Part shown: in pieces, positions 13,401 through 28,400 of the stretch
Numbering within the stretch: the first letter of the stretch is position 1
Layout: each line of letters opens with the position of its first letter
NCBI RefSeq assembly: GCF_032362555.1
Contig: NC_083507.1
Span: 4,715,001-4,779,000, forward strand
Origin: Amyelois transitella
Lineage: Eukaryota; Arthropoda; Insecta; Lepidoptera; Pyralidae
Direction of reading: 5' to 3'
Length of the DNA stretch: 64,000 bases
Notes under the pieces: model-generated
What the model saw: only the letters and a program-made list of their open reading frames with translations
Told to the model about the DNA's origin: nothing
Database searches by the model: none
Position numbers and translations under genes: made by a program

Positions 13401-16400
13401 TGTCCCGAATATATTTATTTATTTATCTTCTTTATTGTCTTATATTCTTTTAGAATATTCTTATGATTAAATCTTGTAAGGGTTTTTACGGCGAATGTGA
13501 GAAATAAATTTAAATTTAAAATATTAAAATCCAATGTGTGAATATCTCAACATTTTCTTTTTTAATCTCGTCTTAAGCAGATTGTAATGCATGATCTACT
13601 CGTACGTCCGAAAAGTGACTATGACTTGATAGATTTCTGAGACGAAGTTTTCTGATTGCGTGATTCTACATTTATCCTGATTGATTTTCACAAGCCTTGC
13701 TACAAGTTATATACCTAGTAAATACACCTATTATTTATGTAGCAACTATGCGTTATAGGGGACGAAGACTTTGATCAGTGTAGCGAGTGCACACATCGAG
13801 GACTGGATGTGAACATCGTTAGAAAATTTTATTCTGTCGTGTTTATTCTCACGTATATACGTAATAGTTTCTAAGTAAAATAATTATTATCTACGTAATC
13901 CTACTACTATTATAAAGGCGAAAGTTTGTATGGATGTATGGATGTTTGTTACTCTTTCACGCAAAAACTACTGAACCGATTACCATGAAATTTGGTAGGT
14001 AGCTGAAGACCCAGAATAACACATAGGCTACTTTTTATCCCAGAGTTCCCGCGGGATTGATAGGGTTTCCATGCGGACGAAGTCGCGGGCGGCCTCTAGT
14101 TATTTATAAATTAAAATAAATACCATGTTAATCAACAGATAGTTAAATATTTTCCATGTAATTCTCTCTCAAAATATATAAGCCATAATAAAAATCCATA
14201 AATAATTAGAAAATTATCAATACATAATATAATAAGACACTGAAAATCGTGTGCTTATACATTAAATGTTTATCCTTAAACAGATAATTAGGGGGTAATA
14301 GAAACCAAATAAACAATTTTTGGAATTGTCTGGTACGTTAAAACTACTGATCGGATTTGAACGCGGTTTGACGAGTAACAGACGAGCTTTTAATTTTATG
14401 CTTTTTTAAAATAGGGCAAATAACACACATCTGTATTGTTCGATGTTGACAGGGGCAGATTAAACAATTTTCAGTTTCGATTACCTACTTTTTACATTAG
14501 AAGTAGGTAGGTGCTGGATTGTCATATAGGGTTACTTTTGTAGGCACATATACACAAACTAAATAAATTATACCTAACACATACAACTCATAAACAAGAC
14601 CTAGATATCACTTATAATATATTAAAAACAGTTACACAAATAAATACATATTTATATATTTATTACTTAATACGATATCACTCTTACCGTATCGTCATTA
14701 AAATAATGCAGTGGAACCATACACATGCTGTCGCGCGCTCGCCAGTCGAAATTCATACGAAATAAAAAAGTACGCACGCATGCGCTTCACCGCTGTTCAC
14801 CTAGAATTTTCTCGGTTTACGCGCCACATTTTTTACGTTTGCTTTATAACTGTTTCTTTTCTTTCGCTTTTCCTTGTGTGTTGTAAATTTTCTCTATTCT
14901 CCTTCAACCCTATGCTTCAACTATTTATGCTTGTGCTACCGTATAAATGTGTATTCAAGAATAAACAAAGTGAACTGCAGTTGGACTATTATTTGCCACT
15001 GATCGAAGCCGGGAACCCTAGGTAGGCATTGCATACCATTACCTATCATCCTAAATTGGTGACCCCGTCTGGAACAATGGAAAAGAGATTTCATGATGCA
15101 CGCGAGGAGCGCGTTTCCACGGAACGCGAGTCGGACGAGAAAAATGACGGACAAGATTCGTCCCGTACTGGTGGTATTTATAAGGTGTCCGTGCGAGTCC
15201 CACCATTCTGGCCTGAAGAACCAGAAATTTGGTTCGCGCAAGTGGAGGGACAATTTGCGATTTCGGGAATTACAAGTGACGCTACGAAATTCAATTATGT
15301 AATCAGCCAACTCGATAACAAGTATTCCCGAGAAGTGAAAGACATTATTATTAGCCCACCAGCAGTCGGTAGATACGAGAAACTAAAAGCAGAATTAATA
15401 AAGCGCCTTACAGCATCAAACGAAAATAAACTGAAACAACTTTTAATGCATGAAGAGCTCGGCGATCGGAAACCTTCACAATTTCTACGGCATCTGAAGG
15501 GATTGGCCGGCCTGGATGTGCCAGATGATTTCTTAAAAACTATATGGATTAGCCGTCTTCCACATAGTATCCAAACCATACTTGCAAGCCAACCTGCTAC
15601 TGCTCATCCCGACGATCTTGCAGACCTGGCGGATCGAGTAAACGACCTGACTTCGACAATGCCAAAGGTCGCATCAATGAGTCAGCAAAACCAGATTTCC
15701 GAGGTTGAAGAATTAAAGAAGGAAGTTGCGCATCTCCGAAGAAGACTTCAGGACTTGACAACAAGGAGCGGACGGTCTAGAGAGCGAAGTTCACGACGTC
15801 CCACCCATAGCAAGTCCCGATCAAGGCAGCGGTCCCATTCCAACTACCAGAAGTTCCCGCTATGCTGGTATCACGCAAAATTTGGAGAAAAGGCCAATCG
15901 TTGCATCTTGCCCTGTGATTACTCAGCGGGAAACTCCAAGGGCAGTCGATAATGGTGGCCGACGATTGCCCTCCTTCTTCCACTGGTCGCCTGTTTATCA
16001 CCGATCGAACATCAAGGCTGCAGTTTTTGATCGACACCGGAAGCGATCTCTGCGTCTTTCCTCGATCGGCCCTGCGTGATCGTCGTGCGAAAACAGACTT
16101 TAATTTAAGTGCAGCAAATGGTTCTAACATTTCTACGTACGGTTATATTTACTTTAATTTAGATTTTGGCTTACGTAGGAATTATAGCTGGCGTTTTGTT
16201 GTTGCCGATGTTACAAGGCCAATAATTGGAGTAGATTTTTTAAACTTTTACAATTTGATTGTAGACTGTAGAAATAAGAGATTAATTGATAATACAACCT
16301 CAATATCTTCTATAGCCACTGTACCTAATTGTAATGATATTTATTCTGTCAAAATCTTGACTGGTGATTCTCATTATCATAAAATTCTTAACGAATTTCC

Positions 16401-19400
16401 GGAAATTACCAGACCAGCCGGTATACAAAACACTACGCCACACAACACTGTTCACTATATTCGCACAACCCCAGGTCCTCCAGTTTCTTCTTCCCCCCGT
16501 CGTCTGGCCCCTGACAAATTAAAAATAGCCCGCGACGAATTTCGAGCTATGTTAGCTAATGGTACGGCGCGTCCCTCTGAGAGTCCGTGGTCTTCGCCAT
16601 TACACTTGGCCCCCAAAAAAGATAATGGTTGGCGACCTTGCGGAGACTATCGACTTCTTAATGCTCGTACCATACCTGATAGGTATCCGATTAGGCACAT
16701 CCATGATTTTGCTCACAGCATTTCAGGCTGCAAAATTTTCAGTACTTTGGATCTTTTAAAAGCCTATAATCAGATACCTGTCAATCCGGACGATGTGCAG
16801 AAGACCGCCATCACAACACCCTTCGGACTATATGAATTTCCTTTCATGACATTTGGACTACGAAACGCAGGCCAAACTTTCCAAAGATTTGTTGACGAAA
16901 TGACACGGGGACTCGATTTTGTGTACTGTTATTTGGATGACTATATCGTTTTTTCTAGGTCGGATGACGAGCATGAAGAGCATCTCCGTATAATCTTTAA
17001 GAAGCTTAAAGACTACGGTATGCTCATTAATACATCCAAATGTGTTCTTGGTGCATCTGAGGTAACCTTTCTTGGTTACCATATCTCGGAACACGGCACA
17101 AAACCAACGGTTGCTAAAGTTCAGGCAATAAAAGACTTTCCTATTCCTACCAACATCCGTCAGCTTAGGAGATTTTTAGGTATGCTAAATTTTTACAGGA
17201 GATTCCTGCCTCGGGCTGCATCAACTCAAGCACCCTTGAATGCTTTATTGACGGGAGCTGTAAAAGGTTCTCACCCAATAAGCCTAACAGGTGATTCCCT
17301 TACAGCTTTTGAGTCCTGCAAGGAAGCACTTGCCAATGCTGCATTGCTGGCCCATCCAGATTGCTCTGCCAAGCTAGCTTTGGTAACAGACGCTTCTGAC
17401 AAAGCTCTTGGAGCTGTTCTCCAGCAGTTAAAGGACGGTGTTTGGGAGCCATTGGCCTTCTTCTCAAGAAAGCTTAGCCCGTCGCAGGTAAAGTATTCAC
17501 CCTATGATAGAGAATTGTTAGCCATTTATGAGGCCATTAAATATTTTAAACACATGCTTGAGGCTAGGCATTTTACCATTTACACTGACCATAAGCCGAT
17601 CAGTTTTGCTTTTCACGAGAGGAAAACTAACTGTTCCCCTAGGCAGTACAGACATTTAGATTACATCGCTCAATTCACTACCGACATTCGCCACATATCT
17701 GGAAAAGATAATGTAGTTGCAGATACACTTTCGCGCGTCGAAGAATTGAGCAAACCGATTAATCTCGAGCATTTAGCCAAATGCCAAGCCTCTGATCCAG
17801 AACTAATTAAACTTATTGAGGAAGGATCTTCACTACGTCTTGAACAGTTAAAAGTACCTGGATGTGATTTACCTTTGTCCTGCGACGTAAGTACCACAAC
17901 TCCCAGACCGTTCGTGACAGGTGTCTTACGCAGGCAAGTATTTGACTCTTTACATTCTTTGAGCCACCCTGGTCCCAACGCGTCGGCTAAGTTAGTCTCC
18001 GAAAGGTTCGTCTGGCCAGGCGTAAAGAAAGATTGCAGGGAATGGGCACGAGCCTGTATCGCGTGCCAACGTGCTAAAGTTACGCGGCATGTGAATTCTC
18101 CACTCGGTACGTACAAACTACCACGAGCAAGATTTACCCAAATCCATATAGATTTGGTAGGTCCTCTCCCGGTATCCCAGGGTTATAGGTACTGCCTGAC
18201 GGCGATTGACCGGTTTACAAGATGGCCAGAAGCAATACCATTAGTTGACATCACTGCCGAAACCGTTGCCAAAGCTTTTCTATCAAACTGGATAGCTCGT
18301 TTTGGCTGCCCGACGGTTATCGTTACTGACCGTGGCCGTCAATTTGAATCCGCCTTATTCGGATACCTATCCAAAATGACGGGCTTCGAACATAAAAGAA
18401 CGACAGCCTACCATCCGGCGTGCAACGGTCTGATTGAACGGTTTCACAGACAGCTCAAGGCAGCAATAGTTTGTCATGCTGATGGCAGCTGGACGGAATC
18501 ACTGCCATGGGTTCTGCTTGGCGTAAGAACGGCCTTTAAAGAAGATTTGCAGGCCTCGGCAGCTGAACTGGTTTATGGCGAGTCGTTACGCCTGCCTGGT
18601 GAGTTCTTCGAACCTGACGTTCCCACTACTACTGATGTTACAGAATTCACAGCCCGCATAAGAAAAATCGCTGAACATCTACGACCTTTACCAACCTCGC
18701 ATCACATGGCGCCACAAAAACCCTTTGTGTATAAGGAATTGGCAACCAGTACCCATGTCTTCCTTAGAGACGACACCGTACGAGGTTCGCTTCAACCTGC
18801 CTACTCAGGGCCACACAAAGTAATAAGTAAAAGAGATAAATATTTTAAAATTTTTTACAATAACAAAGAGGTGACAGTTTCGATAGACAGACTTAAACCT
18901 GCTTTCATCTTAGCAGACCCTATCCCTCATTCCGATATATTCCCACCTAATACCCAAAAAGATTATATCACCCGTTCGGGGCGACGTGTGAATTTTCCAG
19001 ATTTCTATCGCCCTTGACGGTCTCTGGAGGGGGGTGATGTAGGCACATATACACAAACTAAATAAATTATACCTAACACATACAACTCATAAACAAGACC
19101 TAGATATCACTTATAATATATTAAAAACAGTTACACAAATAAATACATATTTATATATTTATTACTTAATACGATATCACTCTTACCGTATCGTCATTAA
19201 AATAATGCAGTGGAACCATACACATGCTGTCGCGCGCTCGCCAGTCGAAATTCATACGAAATAAAAAAGTACGCACGCATGCGCTTCACCGCTGTTCACC
19301 TAGAATTTTCTCGGTTTACGCGCCACATTTTTTACGTTTGCTTTATAACTGTTTCTTTTCTTTCGCTTTTCCTTGTGTGTTGTAAATTTTCTCTATTCTC

Positions 19401-22400
19401 CTTCAACCCTATGCTTCAACTATTTATGCTTGTGCTACCGTATAAATGTGTATTCAAGAATAAACAAAGTGAACTGCAGTTGGACTATTATTTGCCACTG
19501 ATCGAAGCCGGGAACCCTAGGTAGGCATTGCATACCATTACCTATCATCCTAAACTTTTATCACCCGACTGCAAAGGATGGTGATAAAAGTAAAAAAATA
19601 TTCAACACAGTGACAACATTAAAAACTTAGCAAAAACACACGAGCAATCGAACAATGGCGTAGGAAAGTCACATATATGTAGTTTTTAGTATCAGAGAAA
19701 AAGTCTCGCTATAAATGAAAGAAGAATTACATAATTTACATACATACATTTGGTCACGTCTATATCCCTTGCGGGGTAGACAATGCCAACAGGCTTGAAA
19801 AGACTGAATGGCTACGTTCAGCTATTTGGCCTAATAATAGAATTGAGATTACATAATTTTAAGAATTAGAATTACATAATTTTAAGAGAATCAATAATTT
19901 TCCAAAGTAATATGATATAGTTTATTGGTTACACACACTTAATATGGAACACAATTTTAGGACGAACAAAGAATACTTAAACTCAAGCTGCTAACATTAA
20001 TATCCATCTAATATATTATTTAAAAAAAATTGTGTAGACACAGTATGTCTTCATATCACTAAGAAGTTTGTAATTATTTACGTAGTAGTTGGCACGAAAT
20101 ACGTCATTTGTTGGTTCTATTATGTATGTATATTGCATCCGTAATGCCATCGCCACGCGAGCACAAAATTCATCGACCCAAATAGATTTCAATTCATTTT
20201 TTGATCTGTCTGTCACTTTATTGGAGAACCGGCTATTATGCTATTTACGAATACATTGACCGAATCATTTGCAAAATCTACTTATTTTTTTATCATTACA
20301 TGCTTTAAGTGGCCACGTTGTTGCTACACTTCAGTTAGTTAAAAAACCATTATTTTCATTTTAAAACCTTCATATTTTATTACATACTACTTAGCTGGTC
20401 TCCATTCTTCAAGGCAAGGTTGCTGAGGTCATATGGGAGTGTAAAAATCAGATATGCGCAATCCAGAGTCATGGTAAAAAGGCGAAAGCTGGTTTTTTCT
20501 CCAGAGAGGTGAGAGTGTTACCGGAACTAAGGCAAGTACGAAGACGTACGACAATATAAACTTTCAGATATAGAAATTCTCAAAGAATCCGGTTTCTGCT
20601 GTTCTACGAATGGTAGACAGAAATCTTTAAAAATTTGCAAGCAAGTAAGTACCTAAGTGCCAAAGTAAAAGAAGAAAATTCTGAACAACTCATATTAGTG
20701 GTTAAACCACGGCAAGTTTCATACATGTTTAAAGATAGTACAGGACCATCTTGTAGCAACTGGCCGGCTTACCGTGCATTTAGGAAATTTTGTAAATGGC
20801 TAGTGAAACTTAGTAAAAGGCTGATTAGTTTTGCCGATATTTATTTTTGACAAGAAATATCTATTATTTTAATACAATCATGCTGTTCAGAAAAAAATAA
20901 TCCAACGCATTTATGTGTGTGTTTGGACTATTAAAAACTTTGTCGTACTTTCTCGACTTTGCGTATTCCCAGACGCGCTCTGCGTTTGCCTTTGTGAAAA
21001 TTAAGAAATACCTATTTTGCCTAGTTCTTAGGATATGGCTAAGTCGGCTTTGTTATTTTATATCAATCAATGTACTTCTACACACTTTTTTTTTATTAAT
21101 TTTAAGTCAGTGGCAGATAAACGTAACTCCCTATTGGATTATATGGGCAGAGTGTCAGTTTTATCACCCCCGACTGTACATAATGACATGGTAATTAACG
21201 AGGCCCAAGTGCACTTGATCGGGGCATTCTCTATAAGCCCCATTGTATGGAGACGACGACGCAGCGGCCTATTGTCAGTCGAATGACATCAGCGATTATT
21301 GAACTAAATATGCGCGACACAAATCCTAAATTAGTTTACATTGTCGCCTAATGGATTGAACCGACTATGTTGCGAGTGGTGTTCTGCATCGTTATGACAT
21401 TTGTGGACGGTAATCGTCAATGGAAAAAGGTTACCTTACAGTAATCATTGCAACTTTTATTACAATAGATTAGATTATTCACTTTTCAGAACTTTAGGTA
21501 TGTTACAATACAAGACGGAAATTAATTTTTTTATGGTTATTTCTTATTAAAATTTTTTAATTAAGTAGTGTAAGCTTTTTTTAAATCAAAATAAATAAAA
21601 GTATAACGGAATAATATTATATATAAAAATGCCTCGAGTTTCTAATAAAGTAACTAGATACTTCATTTTAAATTTTAATACAACTGATTCCATTTGGTTT
21701 CATTAATTATTAACACTGTAGGTACTACATAAATATTTTCTAGTAATCTAATATTGTTGGACTTGTATCATTATTAGGTACCTTCATAAACATATCTAAT
21801 AATGATGAACAACTCCATAACCAATTTTCACTTCTTTATATTATTAGCATACAAATGCCTATAAACGCCCGTTTCAAAATATGTCTACTCGACAAAGAAC
21901 TTACTAAATGGATTTTCGAATAAACGTTAGCACTCACTTCGCGAAGATATTCCGTTATCTACAGAATGGAAACGAGTATCCATTATAGCCGTAATGGAAT
22001 GATTTTGTTAAGAATTCCGAGATAATGATCCGTTTAGATGGGACGCCAACAGCGCGGCCCTCCTTCATTAATTTCAATCAACAAGGATACTACCCTAATA
22101 AAATTATTTAGATCATACTAAAATTTCTAAAGGCATTAGTTTTACACTTCAATTTCGTACACACTGCTCAATTTAATAAGTAAAATTTGTTGTATGTCAA
22201 AAGAGTAAGTACCGATTGACAAGACATTGATAAAGCCAAAACATATATGTAGATGAGTTTGCAAAATGCATTCAAAATTCATGAGTAATAATTGTAAACC
22301 TTTATTAATTATAATGTCTTAGTTATCCATGGTTTAACAATAAAACAATATCAAATACCTACTATCTTTATAATTTATGTAGGTAATATTTATTCAGAAA

Positions 22401-25400
22401 GTAAGTATACGAAAATCTGTACAAAAGTTGGAATCATATAACTTATTCGTTGATAAATCGACCGGATATTGTCATATATTGGATGCTTTTATCCACGTGT
22501 GAACATTTATGAGGGCTGTAATAGCATATGCCTGTATCATTTGTTTCGTCGTTCGCGATATCTAAAGAAAATATCATTTTATGGTGCCAAATTTAATAAT
22601 ATTATATTGGAAATCTTTTGGAAAGGAAGTCAATTCTTTGGCTCATGGGAAATCGTTTTAAATCATAGGGGTTCAATATTTATAGTCAATCAACCCACGG
22701 CCCAAAGCTTTAATAAAATGTTTGGTTGCTTGAAATATAATATGTCCATGTAGTTACCGATGATACAAAAAGCATATTATAGTTAACTTCTGTTTGCTGT
22801 TGGTATTATTTGTATATAATAAATAATAATACAGTAAACTTAAAAAATTATTTTATTCTATTTATCAATACAATATAAATATGTTTTGAGATAACCCTTA
22901 TAGTAATATTTTAAGCCTATTGAGGCAGTAGGTATGGCACCTGCCTTAATGAAGATAACTCCAGGGTCAGCGTTAATTAAGATCGATCGTTTGGCAAAGA
23001 AAGCCATTACATGCAAACGACTTGCCCAAGCTAAAACTTGGTGTTATTACGAGTAGGTACTCACACCTACATATCATCTCGTTTCCACTTTTATTGTTAT
23101 AGTGCCGTTATGTCTATCCAGGTTTAGAGTCCCATTTTTAAGGCATTAAATTCTTTTGTCATCAATATGGAGGATGCGAGATAGTCGTAGATATCTACAA
23201 TGCTCCTTACATAAAAATGTTCATACTACATCATCAGTTTCTCTTGGCGTTTGCCCAGTTTGCCTCCTATTAGTAAAGCGTCGGGTTCGCCTACAATCAC
23301 GATTTATAAGAAGTGAAAAAGTCACATAGATATCATTTTCACGAAGTCCCTATAGTGCCTGACGATATGACCCTCTTAATGGTTTTTTTATTGATATTGT
23401 TTGACTGTATGGCAACGACAGAGGATCCTTAATCCCCTATGATTGTCTTTATGAACATGGGACATGTTTATTTGCCTATGAACCATTTTTCTTTACTCCG
23501 TTTGCGTTTCAACATACATACTTTCGGTATTTATATATTTCTCTCTCTCGACATACCGTACTTCCTGAATGACAATAAAACTTTTGCTTTCAAAACTAAA
23601 TACAGCATTTAAAGCAGTAAGTACTAATAAACTAGTTCTGCGGTAGCGATAAATGAATCGATAATGCAATTAAAATAAATATATATGTAATTACTAACCA
23701 ATGATTAAAGTCGGCACCTTCTGTGCAGGGTTGATGAGTTTATATTCCTCGGTGAGGTGGCTGAGATTCTTCACGATGTCTACCTGCCTCTCTTCAAAAG
23801 GTATTCGTTTCAGATGGAGAGCCGCTCGCACCCGCCAGGAACATGATGAAAACCGGTACCCATAAAGAACCATAGTACCCTTAACATTTAAATAGAAAAT
23901 GCTGAAATTTTGGACATTAATAGAAAATCGCATTTTAGGCATTTAAAGTAATGAATAAGTTAATATGTAATCGGTCAAAAATATTGCCCAAAATTATAAA
24001 GTAACCTAAATATCTGAATAATTGTTTTCATTATTATCATTTTTAAAAGAATAAGATTTGAGAGAGCCATTTTGGCGTGCTCATATTAGTGACGTCACCA
24101 CTCCAAACATTGTACAGGTACTCGTTCGTTTTGAAAGTTTTCGCGGGAAGTTATTTTACAGAACAGTTATTTTTAGTACCTAACTGTACTCGTTTTACGC
24201 GAACTTCTATATAAGAACGAATATAGTATTTTTTTGAAGAGGAACGAAATTATTGCAAACTATTTTATTTTAATGTGTAATTACAGACTGAATACCACGG
24301 AGAATATTAACTAATCAACGATTGATGTCGATTCAAATATTAAATTTAAATAAATAACAAGAGCAAATATATCAATATTTTTAAGGTTTATTGTGACTTA
24401 GAATATAATCGAAAACTTTTTCTTCATTTCTACCTATTTCGATTTTACTTAGGACTTTTCAAAGGTATCGGTGTCTGATAACTTTTGATAAGTGCCTATA
24501 TCTCTTTCCCGTCATTCATCCGTATCAAGTGTTTATTTATAAACACACTTCAAAGAAGTCGGTTAAAGGCGGCTATCGGTTTTATATATATGTAGTTATG
24601 TATATTAAAACTCTATATTAAGTACTTAACAGGAATGGATACCAAAATATTCGTATTACGACTCTGTGGGACTGTTAACAATCAATTGATATGTCATACT
24701 TACCTACCAAGTTTTATCTCCCATCTCTTTTTATCTAAGATAAAGAGAAAGAGAAGGTTAAAATGCCTTAAGAATGAATAAATTAAAAATTAAACCACAG
24801 GTCCTCGAAAGTAGTTCAAAATAATAAATAAGTGGATGTGTAGTATTTGTTTAAGAGCGCTTCCTAATTAGGTAGTATCTTACGTTTTTCAAGATGTTTT
24901 CTTTAAGAATAACCCGAAGCGGGGTTTTCTTTATTGAATATGTAGGATATTTAAATACTATATGGCAAGTACATAACATTGCAAGTTGCATTAGTTAAAC
25001 CAGTATCGTTTTCGAATTATGGATTGAACTCTCGTTTCTTCTCATAAATTTTTGAGGTTATACTTAGAAAGATCTTGTTGTCACAAAATATAAGATAATC
25101 TTTGTTTAATTTAACAAGTAAACATAAAAATTTACTTATTTATAACTACTTACTGTCATGTTTCCAAACTTGAGTTTGTTAATTTTTGAAGTTAAAATAA
25201 AGAACCATTAAAGTAAGATAATATCATAACAAACAACAGTATTTACACTTCACAGTATGTTTACAGTCTGAGTTGTCTCCACTCTCGACATCTTCACAGT
25301 GGTATTTGTAGTTCAATTGATGATTTAAGTAACTAGATGGCAGTAGTGATAGGTATCTAAGTACTAGGTAGTGTTCAGATTTGAAAAATACGTTTTTAAA

Positions 25401-28400
25401 AGTATTATTTCATATCATCACTGCTTTCTATCTTCAATTTTTATTACTTTTATTATATACTAGCTGTGCCCGCGACTTCGTCCTCGTGGAATTGTTATTT
25501 TGGGCATCATTGAAGCCCTCAAGGATGAATGCAGATTAGACTAGACTGACTAGACTGATTTGTATCTATATAAGTATACTATTTATTACAGTATATAGTA
25601 TTGTTGAGTTATTATCTCGTAACACAAGTCTAGCATTACTTCGATGATAACTCAATCTATGTATTTTTCCGCATATATTCATTTATTGAAAAGGTATTAA
25701 GGTATTCATTTATTGAATTTATTTAGGTAAAGGGTCAGGTCAAAAGTACCCGAAACCGCCGAGCTTGTATGAAGAGAGTTATGAATGTGGACGAAGCGAA
25801 AGAAGTATGCAGAGATCGTGGCAAGTGGAAAGAGGTAGTCTCTGCCTACCCCTCCGGGAAAGAGGCGTGATTTTATGTATGTATGTATATTCATTTATAA
25901 CTTGTTTAAAGTAGTCCTAAAGTAAGTTTATATTATTCAAAACGTAGTTCATCATTATTCATTTTTCCTGTTGCCAATATAATAATGTGAAAGGGGTCTC
26001 AACAAATAAAACAGTGAAGCTGATATACATCATCTTTATGTACATATGTGATGACAATATACGTAATTATATCTTTATAGCTATTAGAATCCATAAAATT
26101 CCTCACTAGATAACATTATAGCGACAATAGGCGCGGAAGTAATCTATGCAACTTGACTTAGTACTAGAGGTACATTTTAAAATACATCAAGCCAAGGCTG
26201 GTAGACGATTTCTAGATAACCGACATCATTTCGATTTTATACAAATATTTTTTATTACGACTAACATGGTTACTAGCGATTAAGAATACCCATGCTAAAT
26301 AGAGTTTTTAAAACAAATTCAATTAGGTAAATATAGGTGATTTTCTGCAATTTCTTGTGGAGTCTCATCATATTTATGAAGATCAAATGGTCTCCACTGA
26401 AAATTAATCCAAGGCGGTATCCCATTCTTTTATTATGAATATATCACGAAAAGCAAGAATAAATTGCCATTAAAAACTTAATATTATAACATTCGATTTA
26501 CAAGCATTTTTATTTTGCGTCATTATAATACAAGATTTTGTATTAAGCGTTAGTATTTTTAAAAGGTATAGTACGCACATGGAAATAATATTACCACACA
26601 GTTAGTAGGTACTTCATACAAACGTTTCATTATTATGTATGTATTCCGTTTTCTAAAAGTCGATACGAAATATATATTTTTATCTTACAGAGTTATGTAC
26701 CTACAGTATGGAATGTTGAGGAAATATTTTGGTCATTTTATTGTACTCTCAGCTTAGTCGTACATAAATCAGTACGTTTTGGTGTTTTTTGTTTCAAAAA
26801 ATTTAACTGTTAAAGAAATAGAGAAACAAGTTATTTTTAAGGACTGGACTTCATCGTATGCTTTTTAAATGAACTTTTTTTTAATGTTAACTGATATTTG
26901 AAATCCAGATTCGCTTTCAGAGGCTTACTACTTTTTTATGGAAAAATTACGTCCATATTTTTCATAAAACTGTGATAGTTTATCAAAACGGAACTCTGCA
27001 ATATGATTAAACAAACATGGTTCTGACGACTGAACCTAATTATGCAATACAGTATTGTATTGCCAACTAACTTCAATGAATTATCAAGTAGGTCATTGAA
27101 ATTAGTCAGCTTACGTGCAGCTTTGCATACAAATCTAAAATTATCGTCTCTTAGATTATATAATTTTCTTTTGTAAACCTATAAAATCACTATAATGACT
27201 CAAATAATTACCAAATAAACATTACCTGGAGGAACATAAATCTGCAATTTGATTGAAAATTTAGAGACAATAATGAATTTGATTCTATGAGTACCTTTGA
27301 GCTGGATAAAATTGAGTTTTAGATTTCGTTTTGATTTCGATTCACTTTTGGACTTATCTTTTCTTTTTTTTTTTGTTTTTATTATGATTAGAATATCAGA
27401 ATCCAACAAAGGATAAAGATTATTGCTCTTCACTTGTTTCTCCATAACTTTAATTTAACCGAGAAGGTTTTAAGAAGATATATCTACGTTAAGTCAGCCC
27501 CATCTGAGGGGTGATCCGGGTGGTCGCATGAGTGTGGCTCTGGTCTCCGCCGTCAGGACCCCATTGCCATCTTCTGGGAGGCCGTAGAAAGCATGCAGGT
27601 GACGCCGGTGCTGTAATTCGTGACCCTTGTGGTTAAGGCTTTGCAGCCGACTCCAGAGTGAGAACAGTCGCTTCTTTACTGTTCTCTTTCCGTCGATTCG
27701 CTCAACTGTAAGAACAACATGCGTAAAATTACAAACAGTAACAGGGAATATTAAATCGTTATGCAATCTTGTTGCTGTTACTTATTGCAAACATCTAAAT
27801 TTCTGCGTTAAGGTAGCTGAATTGTACCTAGTAACAATAGAGAGAAAACATAACTATTCCACTTGCTACCATTTGGTTTTTTAATTCAAAATCGCATAAA
27901 CTAGGTCTGATTAAATAGGCCTGCTTTGTTAAAATAATGTTTTTTATGTGCTTTGTAATTCTTCTTTTATTTATACTCTACTAATGCTGTATTTAATGCT
28001 AATTAAATGAACACAAGAAAATTAAAAAGAATTGAAAAAATAATGTTAATTCTACCTTCCATACTGCCCTGCAATCCACTTATGTCTTCACGTTTAACTT
28101 TTACTGCATCCATTGAGGGGTTTATTTCGTTTGTCAACAGTTTATCGTCATTCTCATTGAGATTATAGTCAGGTAAGGCTAAACCTGTCTGTTTCGTCTC
28201 GCCTGTATTTTTTAATTTATTACTCAAACATGCTAAGCGAATTTTTAGAATTAAAAAGGGGTTAGTATTGGCTATTACTGTGTCGTAGATACTTTGTGCA
28301 CCGTCGTCACTATACACGATGTATTCGTTGGTAGTTATATCATTACTTCTATGAGTTTCCGGAACAATTTCATAACTTCCTTTATCTGGGTCATCAGGGT

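Larger units (their letters stand above)
14539..19553 (+). mobile_element. Full-length Ty3/Gypsy LTR retrotransposon, CsRn1-like, recent insertion
   Basis: The 5,015-bp element has two 516-bp LTRs at the same internal offset (4,499) that match at every position I compared, a 5-bp target duplication (ACTTT at 14534-14538 and 19554-19558), a primer-binding site, gag, pol and a purine tract. The CHCC Gag zinc motif (Cx2Hx9Cx3C) and primer site TGGTGACCCCG, matching the 3' end of tRNA-Trp, are traits of the CsRn1 clade (relatives Kamikaze and Tricopia in silk moth). Domain order protease, RT, RNase H, integrase confirms Ty3/Gypsy. There is no env-like ORF. It lies in intron 2 of GSTZ in the opposite orientation to the gene. 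Confidence 0.92.
23880..27493. other. GSTZ intron 1, 3' part, no gene except small repeats
   Basis: AT-rich intron. A segment at 24090-24165 containing GTGACGTCAC and GTTTTGAAAGTTTTCGCGGG resembles 52790-52850 and is a dispersed repeat. Further repeats are listed separately (25460-25530, 25600-25690, 25714-25887). A Lys/Arg-rich 81-codon minus-strand frame at 27200-27445 starts with ATG, but has no known domain and I do not call it. Confidence 0.5.

Noticed and set aside
14711..15025. 104-codon open frame inside the LTR, repeated identically at 19210-19524
   Set aside because: It starts with GTG, lies wholly in the LTR, and has no domain; it is duplicated only because the LTR is duplicated.
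22469..22753. 94-codon plus-strand frame in GST intron 2
   Set aside because: It lacks domains, codon bias or splice sites, and the sequence has the AT-rich character of the intron.
27200..27445. Lys/Arg-rich 81-codon minus-strand frame starting with ATG just beyond the nested peptide gene
   Set aside because: It is low-complexity (runs of A on the minus strand), has no domain, and lies on the far side of the nested gene's stop and polyadenylation signal.
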